A stretch of DNA of 53,390 bases from Paracoccaceae bacterium (GTDB lineage: Bacteria; Pseudomonadota; Alphaproteobacteria; Rhodobacterales; Rhodobacteraceae), in NCBI GenBank assembly GCA_947468085.1, contig CANIKY010000005.1, positions 1 to 53,390 of the forward strand, read 5' to 3'. The position numbers were made by a program, and so were the translations under genes. The notes beneath the pieces are model-generated. The model was not told the DNA's origin. It saw nothing but the letters and a program-made list of their open reading frames with translations, and made no database searches. This document shows positions 41,901 to 49,500 of this stretch, piece after piece; the first letter of the stretch is position 1; every line of letters starts with the position of its first letter.

Positions 41901-42005
41901 CAAAGACTCAAAACGCGTTTTCAGGTATGCTTCAACAGATGAACCGCCACATTTTGGGACATGGGCGAAGAAGATCACCTTATTGGCTGTTTTGAATATT
42001 GGCAT
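38988..42005 (-). CDS. Sulfotransferase - TPR - GT2 - RgpF multidomain protein
   Basis: The 1005-residue protein combines several domains: an N-terminal sulfotransferase (about 1-215) with PAPS loop HVPKCGGSS (15-23) and VRHPVDRLVSEYHF (80-93); a TPR-like helical region (about 240-345) and linker; a GT2 domain (about 427-680) with IIPVYNA, LVDDCS (461-466) and FLNSDTQ (513-519); and a C-terminal rhamnan synthesis F domain (about 738-970) with ENGGYDFGAW (796-805) and VNDSILGPF (824-832). The RgpF domain is linked to rhamnose-type surface polysaccharide synthesis in known systems. There are no membrane helices, so it is probably cytosolic. The domains suggest that it both polymerises and sulfates a surface glycan, which is inference. 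Confidence 0.88.
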   Translation of the reverse strand: MPIFKTANKVIFFAHVPKCGGSSVEAYLKTRFESLAFIDQDFYLLPSSRQWTRSSAQHIGAEMLERLFPAGFFDASFAVVRHPVDRLVSEYHFQRDQWRKISQSERFSTWLAAFEHALKDDPLIYDGHVRPMVDLVPAYATVFRLEDGLDQVVRYIDELVGACEETIPMKRLLVRNTSIPKVVPSENDIAMIERIYARDFERFGYDRKTLASMGRTYARPFQPQLPAEPVLRPDRSDLADQFRSKGITSFLAGDIVSAHANFRFALNCAPHDTQSHALIANTCLRLGALNLATDHAETALKQQADNRDALVALAGARLRLKDPRAREAVEALALYPDLGDFPKLLRIALQMIEKEDEHEATLFDLAEYLETHSEDVFAGEFLAETFRAFSKSADEERLKGFLDGLGVRADQTDRTPLQKPVVGQEAIVDIIIPVYNAISDLDLCLKSIRKFPSLAMRHIILVDDCSTPQSAAWLIDYQERHADVRLVRNQENLGFTRAVMAGVAQSSAPYMLFLNSDTQVTALWLDYMLEAMQAGPLTALVGPLSNDGFHQTIRPTPSAGGKPTIELSPDQIAAQVLTITQRTFPRVPFLSGFCLLAHRAAFDLAGGLDCEAFPQGYWEVQDLCLKLIDLGFDSVIADNSYVQHFGGGSIQSQRKKDLSTKGRNLMFARYSALRVLMAEAVGGMEPEVARHRQAWSKHDLLWDFGKVETPTLASVQVAQTVQQTCLKEPPASVFGKEVCLFVTHCPLGAPLEYTLTYVEALKRAGLLLIVCLVAEDLTIPVADPIMDLADGVLIRENGGYDFGAWADMLRCFPQSWDAERLYFVNDSILGPFQSLDPIISSIRDRNAGFFVLSEVTLSNSYHAQSFFFGWNKQNLKSIKLIKYWDDVINFSDKGQVIFNYEFTIAQLSQHLPDGSQHVAFGFQEIFGVAHSEISLFNATHSGWKRLLLVGFPFVKTDLLRDGVLHIDTNGWETFCAIHGADVGSMKRSIEASRINRLNFGKVEML

Positions 42006-42214
42006 ATTTGGCGTTCTCGCTCCCGTGCAAGCTAACAGTCTACTAGCATCTTCGATGCATAAAGATAGGTGTTCAGGAAAAAGTTCACTTCGCGATTTTC
42101 GACAACGAGGTCAGAAGTATGAACAACACTTGCGATGCCATCAACAAAAACTGATCAGTAAAAAACCTGCGAAAATGTGGTCGAACACCGCAGATCTACC
42201 TCACTTTATGGTTT

Positions 42215-42370
42215 TCAAACTCTTCTTCTACAACCACCCTCAGACCAGTCGATGATTCGTGTCCACCCTAACCGGCGAAGGGCTATACCGACATCCTCTG
42301 CGCTTGGCCTCTCATTGTAGCGACCTTGGAGGCGTAACAACAGTTCTTCCATAGACCAAAGCCTGTCGCA
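42215..42370 (-). pseudogene. Unidentified gene remnant, C-terminal piece
   Basis: On the minus strand about 50 residues (SMEELLLRLQGRYNERPSAEDVGIALRRLGWTRIIDW) look like the C-terminal end of a real protein. At about 42380 the reading frame passes abruptly into antisense of an RTX fragment, so the 5' part has been replaced. I cannot name the family with confidence. Confidence 0.45.
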
Positions 42371-42392
42371 CTGTGCGGGCGGCAGGGAGCGC

Positions 42393-43280
42393 GTGACCAT
42401 GGCCGCAGTTGCGCAAACTCTGACGCTGACGGGCGGCGCTGACATCAACGGCACGAGCAATACGCTCGCCAACGTTATCAACGGGAACTCCGGCGCCAAC
42501 AGCCTTTACGGTGGCGACGGCAATGACACGCTGGACGGCGGGATCGGCGACGACAGCCTGGTGGGCGGGGCTGGCGATGACACCTATGTGGTGGACAGCG
42601 CCAGTGATGTGGTCGTGGAGAACAGCGCCGAAGGCGCCGATCTGGTGCAAAGCTCTGTCAGCTTCACGATTGCTGAAAACGTCAAGAACCCGATCCTCAC
42701 GGGATACTCAAGGCTCAACGGAACTGGCAACACGCTTGCCAACGTGATCACCGGGAATTCTGGGGCCAACAACCTGTCAGGCCTAGAGGGCAATGACACG
42801 ATCACGGCTGGCGCGGGCAATGACACGCTCGACGGCGGGACTGAGGATGACACCTTCGCTGTAGGCAGCGGGACTGACACGATCACGGGCCTGAGCGGCG
42901 GGGATATTCTCACGATTGCAGGGGGTGCTACAGCGAACGCCACGTTCACTGCGGCTTGGACAGGCACGTCCGGGACGACAAACTCGGGCACGGCGACCCT
43001 GACCACGGCGGGCTTCGGTGTCGACCTGTCTGCGGTGACAGGCGGGACGGCCGGCTTCTGTGTGAGCAACACGGGGTGCTGCTACGACGCTGACGGGGTC
43101 GGCCTTGGCGGATACGCTGGCAGGCGATTCGGGTGCGGACACGCTTCTGGCCGGCGGTGGTGCGGACAGCCTCATTAGCGGTTCTGGCAATGACAGCCTG
43201 ACGGGTGGCTCTGGGGATGATACCTTCACGGTGGGCGCTGGCACGGACAGCATCACGGACCTGAGCGGTGGAGACAGGCG
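42393..43280 (+). pseudogene. Broken RTX repeat gene fragment
   Basis: From about 42400 the plus strand encodes RTX modules ([40 protein letters not shown]) and a GTDTITGLSGGDILTIAGGAT unit also present in the 1780-aa protein. Near 43070 the frame is lost; another frame continues ([21 protein letters not shown] ... [14 protein letters not shown]) to about 43280, where the similarity stops. Both natural ends are missing, including the secretion signal. It is probably a relic of recombination between RTX loci. Confidence 0.8.
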
Positions 43281-43320
43281 GCGTGGCTGGAAGATCAGCA
43301 CGCCAAGATACATGGAATGA

Positions 43321-43617
43321 TCAAAAGCCGGAGAATACCATATCAAGCGCGCCGCGGATTTCATAATCTGAGGCGGATAGATCAGCGACGGGCTCTGTCT
43401 TAAGCAGCGCAGACGGAATTGCCGCCATCTCTGCCGTGTGCAGAACGTAAGCTGCGCCTTCAATTTTAAAGGTAGGTTCCAAGCGCCCGATGGGCTTTGG
43501 TCCTGACGCGACGGCCACAAGCGGTGCCACCGCACGCGTACCTGTCTCGATTAAATCCGTTTGCAGATCGAGCACCAGCAAGCCGCCGCCGATACGATAA
43601 ACCTTGAACTGGGCCAT
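43321..43617 (-). CDS. ccdB: CcdB-type toxin
   Basis: The 98-residue protein matches the CcdB family, DNA gyrase poisons: FKVYRIGGGLLVLDLQTDLI at the N-terminus, APLV in the middle, RLEPTFKIEGAAYVLHTAEMAAIP and the ALDMVFSGF C-terminus, with a terminal Gly-Phe in place of the classical G-I. Its start shares one base with the ccdA stop (TAATG), the normal antitoxin-toxin arrangement. Toxic activity has not been shown. Confidence 0.88.
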   Translation of the reverse strand: MAQFKVYRIGGGLLVLDLQTDLIETGTRAVAPLVAVASGPKPIGRLEPTFKIEGAAYVLHTAEMAAIPSALLKTEPVADLSASDYEIRGALDMVFSGF

Positions 43618-43862
43618 TATCGGATCTGCAAAACCTGAAGCTCAGCCAAGGGCGTTCCATTGGCCTCGATCCACGCCCGGCGCTCTGCAATCGCGCCGGC
43701 GTTCTCTTTGGCCCAAGCTTCTGCTTTCGCCTTGCGAACGGCCTCGGCGACCGCAGCATCACTGATAGCCGAAACATTGAGACCCAACTGGCGTGCGGCA
43801 ACCAGATTGGCCGCCGACAGGGTGACGTTCGTGCGCTGCTTTTCAGAAGTGGTTTGCGACAT
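43617..43862 (-). CDS. ccdA: CcdA-type antitoxin
   Basis: The 81-residue protein begins with a ribbon-helix-helix-like segment (TNVTLSAANLVAARQLGLNVSAI) that binds DNA and ends with a helical toxin-binding tail (AWIEANGTPLAELQVLQIR). GGAGG lies 6 nt before the ATG. A perfect palindrome in the promoter just upstream is the probable autoregulatory site for the CcdA-CcdB complex. Together the pair is a type II toxin-antitoxin module that would stabilise this accessory region. Confidence 0.88.
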   Translation of the reverse strand: MSQTTSEKQRTNVTLSAANLVAARQLGLNVSAISDAAVAEAVRKAKAEAWAKENAGAIAERRAWIEANGTPLAELQVLQIR

Positions 43863-43884
43863 CGGGTCCTCCAGTTACATACGG

Positions 43885-43913
43885 ACCATACACACTGACA
43901 GTGTGTAAAACAA
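43885..43913 (-). promoter_or_regulatory. ccdAB promoter with palindromic operator
   Basis: On the minus strand TTGTTT (43913-43908), a 17-nt spacer and TATGGT (43890-43885) form a plausible sigma-70 promoter. The spacer is filled by a perfect 9-1-9 inverted repeat TACACACTGACAGTGTGTA at 43889-43907, where a bound antitoxin complex would exclude RNA polymerase. The start codon of ccdA follows 22 nt after the -10 element. Confidence 0.7.
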
Positions 43914-44119
43914 GAGACGTGAATGACCCTCGACGGGCTGAGACTCCGCCACACTGCACTTCTGGCCGCGCGCTAAAGTGGCACGCGGTCACCCGATCAC
44001 ACGCTTAAGCCGTTCAAAACCCCTTTCCCCAACGGGGGCATCCAAACATGCTCAAACGGTCTGAGGAGATTCATCTCTTGAATCCAGCGTGATAGGTGTG
44101 CACGATGATCGGACCCAGC

Positions 44120-44360
44120 GCGCCCATCCATAAGGCGCAGATTTGGCCCGATTATAGTAAGGCACCCAAGCGCGGGGACAGGCTGACGACCCAGTTTGAT
44201 CCCTTCACGACGTGGTCGGGTAAGCCCATAGGCAGGCGGGGACGGCGGCCCATCTTTGGCGGTGATAGGGATCAGTAAAAAGTCCGGAAGACTGTTTACC
44301 CGACGAACGCCATTCAGACCTGCCTGGCGATGAAGGTGCTGTGCAGTTTGGAATGACGCT
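44120..44360 (+). pseudogene. IS5-type transposase N-terminal remnant
   Basis: The translation reads HKAQIWPDYSKAPKRGDRLTT and FDPFTTWSGKPIGRRGRRPIF, then an in-frame stop at 44276, then NAIQTCLAMKVL in the same frame, matching N-terminal parts of IS5-family transposases. The rest of the element is missing. Confidence 0.7.
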
Positions 44361-44548
44361 GCTCTCTTGCTCCACCCCTTCCAAATCCAGTTAGAGTTCT
44401 TTAAGGAAAGTCAGCGTCGGTTTGGCAGTTCCGTGCCTGATTCCCTCCCGGCCTAGTGTTGTGGGATATTGGGGTTTTATTTTGTTGGGACGGGTCTTTT
44501 AGGTAGTGAATGCACCCAATCGCTGACCAAACGGCAGCGTGGGGCTTT

Positions 44549-44638
44549 GGAAGTGTGGCCGAGTGGTTTAAGGCTCTAGTCTTGAAAACTAGCGTGGGGG
44601 GAACTCCACCGTGGGTTCGAATCCCACCGCTTCCGCCA
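44549..44638 (+). tRNA. tRNA-Ser (anticodon TGA)
   Basis: A 90-nt class II tRNA with encoded CCA and a long variable arm is present. The acceptor pairs GGAAGTG with CGCTTCC including one T-G pair. The anticodon stem-loop is CTAGT-CTTGAAA-ACTAG (anticodon TGA, reading TCA). Confidence 0.97.
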
Positions 44639-45537
44639 ATTACCATTGAAATCATTAGGTTTTTTGGGGTTTTTTGAAACCTACCCCCGAACCTACCCTC
44701 TGTTACGTATTGTGATTGCTTGATGCCTAATCTTACAATGGTTCATGATTTCTCTTTGGATTTTGAAAACAGATCACTGGTTCAGTATTGAATTGAGGGT
44801 TCACCATTTTCGCCCCCGGAATTGGAGCCGGACGGGTTTTCGAGTAGCTTAGTCTCTGCTCGGCGGGGTCCCGCGAAACGGCGCGCGGGCACCTAGAATC
44901 CGAGCTATCCGCAGCTGCGCGCACGCCTACTCAGGCACCCGCCAAGAGAGTTGGATGCCAAGCCCACTCCCTCCGCCATTCGACTCTGAAAGTAAAAGAA
45001 AAAATGATATTTTAGGTAGTCGTTACCATTATGGAACCACTTCAACCGTCGGCCTTGGGGCCTGAAACTGCATAGGAGGGGGCCGTTTGATAGGCCACCC
45101 AGCCCCTTCAAGCTGTAGACAGTGATTTCAACAAGCTGCTGTGCAGCGAGGGGCGCGTTATCTGCTTAGGTTTGTTTGTTGCCGGACATTCATTGCTGGG
45201 TCTAACGGGTCCCTTTGGGCCAAACCGTGTTGGGTTGAGCACCCCCCACCCCCGGGGGGAGGGGTAAAAACGCCCCCCGCCTTTTACGGGGACTGGTACA
45301 GTTCTGGGATCCGCTCTGGCAGCAACAAGGAAATTTGTTCGCCCCTTCAGCGCGGCGTTCTACCTGCCTACCGGTGCGCGAAATCGCGATACCGACAGTC
45401 CAAGGGTTGAAAAATTCATTAGCGTCGGTAAGGAACGACCGATGGTGGAACTTCAATCCGCTGGCGTCATAACATCATCCAGACATCTAAAGTTTAGTCG
45501 CGGTTTCTGAAACATTGACTTGGGTAGAATGTCGCCT
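44639..45537. other. Gene-poor stretch after tRNA-Ser
   Basis: About 900 bp directly after the tRNA 3' end hold only short frames without family features. A G/C-tract region near 45240-45300 (runs of C and G around a Pro-rich frame) is the only distinctive element. No integrase is visible here. Confidence 0.5.
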
Positions 45538-46040
45538 TCACGGCGCGCTATACGGCAGGCCAATCGTTGCGGTCGATGCAGACTGGTAGGCACCTACCGT
45601 TTCCTGATCGAACCCAATAATCGTGGCTTCGCAGTTTGCGGGCAAATGATCGTAGAGCGTTTCGCAAGCGATGGTAGCAGCCAAGTGGAGCGGGAAGCGG
45701 TAGATGCCTATGCCCAAGGAGGGCAGGGTTACTGATCTGATTTGTTTGGCTGCCAAAACCTTGCAGATTGAAATGTAGGTCTGCTTAAGGGTCGCCGTCA
45801 AAAAAACTTGGTGCAGCTGCGTGAATGACAAATTCTGCCAGCAAATCAAAAGCTCGAGTGAAGACTGCTTCTCCAGCGACTATTTTTTCCGGTTGCTCTG
45901 CAATCCACTTCCAACTGAGGCCCAGCAGCGCGGTGTATCGCCCCGCAGACACCGTCACCAGCAAGCAAGCTCGGATTTGCCGAGTGAACCATGGCATGCA
46001 TTTTAACCTTGGTAATGTCACCTAGCCTGATCTTGAGCAT
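45538..46040 (-). pseudogene. Frameshifted macrodomain (ADP-ribose-binding) gene
   Basis: Three consecutive minus-strand pieces in different frames assemble one macrodomain protein: MLKIRLGDITKVKMHAMVHSANPSLLAGDGVCGAIHRAAG (N-terminus, ADP-ribose-binding Asn and GGG-like loop), then EKIVAGEAVFTRAFDLLAEFVIHAAAP, then SVTLPSLGIGIYRFPLHLAATIACETL and FDQETVGAYQSA. Two frameshifts, near 45900 and 45810, separate them. Macrodomains hydrolyse or bind ADP-ribose adducts; this copy should be inactive. Confidence 0.78.
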
Positions 46041-46549
46041 TTCTTTGTAAGCTTCGATGATATGCCCCCAATTGAATTCGATCCACACCGGCCAATTTGC
46101 GGCTCAAAACAAGCACCTTTTGGTACGCGCGGAGCCTAGGGCCAGTTAAGTAAAAATCTCATTATCGCATCCGTTGCCAGTATATATGATCTGCACCAGA
46201 AGCCATGATGTAGATGGGACAAAGACCGAGGACTAATTAAAATCTGTAGTGGAACATTTGATAGATGTACTCCAAGGATCAACTCTGCACAGGCAAGGGA
46301 CTTGTGGGGGCTATTCAGTATTCCATGCCGCATACTGGGGTGTTTGCCCGCGATTGGGTGGGGGGAGCCGCCAAGACGATGGAGGCGCTGCGGGATATTG
46401 GGGTGTATCCCCGCGCGTGCGGAGCAGACGCAGGCAGCAGCTTAAATCACCCCTAAATCTGTTCAAGAGTTGGGGAGTAGCTCACAGTCTACGGGGTACC
46501 GCCGCCGCATACTGGCTTTGCTGCAGCCTGCGGCCAACCGTCTTGCCCA
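46041..46549. other. Non-coding stretch before the large RTX gene end
   Basis: About 500 bp contain no gene I can support. A short plus-strand frame (46265-46456) encodes IQYSMPHTGVFARDW and a cysteine but has no recognisable family. Confidence 0.5.
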
Positions 46550-49500
46550 TCAGAAGATGAACAGATCCGACACCGTCAGGATTGTGCCCTCTTTCAGTTG
46601 CGCGATCTGGATGGATGCAGTCGCCCCGGTTCCGTCAGCATCATAGTATAGGGCCCCCGTAGTCTGGTTGTAGATGACCCTGTCGCTGGCGTCATTGCTG
46701 GCTGCGATTCCGTTCCCACCCCAGAAGGCATCTGCCCCCAAGGCACCTGTTGCACTGCCCAGACCTGCCATGACGGCCTTCGCCAAGTGGATATCATCGT
46801 CAACGGCGTTGAAGTCGGTGATCGTGTCCTTGTTGGTCAAGGTATTCGGCGCGGTGTTGAACACAAACACGTCCGCACCAAGACCGCCAGTCAGGTTATC
46901 GTTGCCCAATCCGCCCACCAGCGTGTCGGCACCTGCACCACCTGCAAGGATGTCATTGCCCGCTCCGCCGTTGAGGCTGTCACTGCCGCTTCCACCGGTC
47001 AGTGAGTTGATCCCAGCGTTCCCAACCAAGGCCACAGCAGATGTCAGGGCTGCTGCGCTCACGTTGATTGCGGTTGTGGCGGTTGAGACCGCTGCGGCAT
47101 CGGTGCCTGTGCCGATCACAACGCTTTCAACAGCAACCCCTGCGGTCAGCGTCAAAGTGCTTGCAGCCGTTGTGCTGAACCGAAGCTCATCCGTGCCGCC
47201 GCCGCCTGTGACCACTTCGCCTGTAGCAAAGTCTGCCGCCAGAGCGACGATGAAGAGATCATTGCCATCCCCGCCGACAAGGCTGTCAGCGCCTGCACCA
47301 CCGACAAGCGTGTCAGCCCCCGTGCCGCCCGTCAGCGTATCGGCGAACTTCGATCCGGTCAGGGTCGTTCCAGCACCTGTGTTGGTCACGTTATAGCCAA
47401 GCGTTCCACCGGTCACAGCCGCGAGGTTCACCGCAAAGCCATTGGTGCCGAGTGTGGCGGTGCCTGCATTGGTCGTGCCGGTGGTCGCGGTCCATGCGGC
47501 TGTCACGGTGGCATGGGCTGTCGCACTGGCGGCAACCGTCAGGATATCGCCAGCGCCAAGGTCGTTGATGGTGTCCGCGCCCGAGGCCACCGTGAAGGTG
47601 TCGTTGCCCAACCCTCCCGTCAGCGTGTCAGCACCAGCACCGCCGACAAGACTGTCGTTGCCGGCCTCCCCATCGAGGCTGTCGTTGCCGCTGCCACCCA
47701 TCAGGCTGTCCGCCAGCGCTGAACCGGTCAGGGTTGTTGCCCCGCCGATGTCGGTCACCGTGAAACCTTTGGTCCCCGCCGTGATCAGCGACAGGTCTAC
47801 CGCGAAACCCGCCTTCGTCAGGTTGGCGGTACCGCTGTTGCTGGAGGCGGAAGTCGCGGTCCAGTCCGCAGCCAAGGTGGCGTTCGCCGTGGCTCCGGCG
47901 GCCACGGTCAGCACTTCGGACCCGACAAGGTCGGTGATCGTGTCTGTCCCGCTGCCAATGACGAAAGTGTCGCTACCAGCGCCCCCGGTGAGCGTGTCGT
48001 TGCCCGCGCCGCCATTCAGATTGTCCGCATAGGCTGAACCAATTAGACGGTTGGCCCCGGCATTGCCGACCAGTGTCAGCCCGTTGATCGCGAGAGCCGC
48101 ATCGATGTTGAGCGCGGTGGTTCCGGTCGACGATGCCGCACTTGCCGTTCCGGTTCCGATGACAATGCGTTCCAGTCCGGTTTCATCGCCATGGACCACC
48201 AGGGTTCCGGTGGTTGAAGCCGCAAAGCGCAGTTCGTCTGTGCCGGTCGTGCCGGAGTCGGTGATCTCGGCTGCAGTTCGGTCTGTGGCGGCCGTGACAA
48301 GGTAGATGTCCGAACCTTCGCCCCCATCCAGCACATCAACGCCACCCGCGCCGTTGATCACGTCATTGCCTGCGCCGCCGTCGATTTGGTTCGCCCCCGC
48401 GTCGCCGGCAAGAGTATCCCCGAACGACGAACCCATCAGGTGTTCCATCGTGGCCAGCGTGTCGGTTCCGGCTCCACCCGTGACTTGCGCGGTGGTCAGG
48501 GCAAGGTTCACCGCCACGCCTGCCGTGGCGCCCTCGTATGTCAAGGTGTCCTGGCCCGTGCCGCCATACACAGTATCGTTGCCGGCCCCGCCCATCAGCG
48601 TGTCGTCGCCGCCCCGCCCGCTCAGCAGGTCATTGCCCGCCCCGCCTTCGATCCGGTTTGCCAGATCATTGCCACCAAGTGCGTCATTGAAGGCCGAACC
48701 CGTCAGATTTTCAAAGCCATTCACACGGTCTGTGCCAGCCCCGATAGTGTTTTGCGCCGTCAGCAAGACAAGGCTCACGGTCACGCCGGCAGTCGCGTTG
48801 GCATAATACAGGGTGTCAGTGCCATCCCCGCCGCTCAGACTGTCGTTGCCCGCCCCTCCTTCCAGAGTGTCGCTGCCGTAACTGCCGCTCAAGGTGTCGT
48901 CCCCGGCGCCACCATTGATCAGGGAGTTGGCGCTAGCGACTCCGATGGTGTCGTTGCCAGTGCCACCGTAAAGGGCCTTGGTCCCGGAGTAGCCACCTTC
49001 GATAAAGTCATCTCCACCGCCACCGTAGACGCTGTCGTCGCCCGCGCCGCCCATCAGCGAGTCATTGCCCTCTCCCCCGTCCAGCATGTCATCGAGGGTA
49101 TCATTGCCGGTCCCGCCATACAGCATGTCGGCACCGCTGTAGCTGCCCATCAGATCGTCATCGCCCGCGCCGCCGATCAACGTGTTCTGACCCTGGTAGT
49201 CCCTCAGGATGTCATTGCCCGCGCCGCCATCAAGGCTGTCGTTGCCCGTACCGCCGTACAAGCTGTCATCGCCACTGCCACCAAGCAACGTGTTCTGACC
49301 GTCGTGATCAGAGATACTGTCATTGTCGTCCCCACCATCAAGACGGTCATTGCCGTAGCCGCCGTCAACAGCGTCATCGCCCGCACCGCCGGCGAGGCTG
49401 TTGTTGCCTTCACTGTCGCTCAGATAGTCATTGCCGGCACCGCCATCCAGGGAATCGTTCCCGTAGTAGCCGCTGAGACTGTCATTGCCGGCACCACCCA

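Noticed and set aside
44401-44655. 84-codon minus-strand frame containing GGIRTHGGVPPTLVFKTRALN
   Set aside because: This is the translated antisense of tRNA-Ser, a well-known spurious protein pattern.
45141-45410. 89-codon plus-strand frame with a Pro/Gly-rich centre
   Set aside because: No family features and no ribosome site; open because of G/C tracts.
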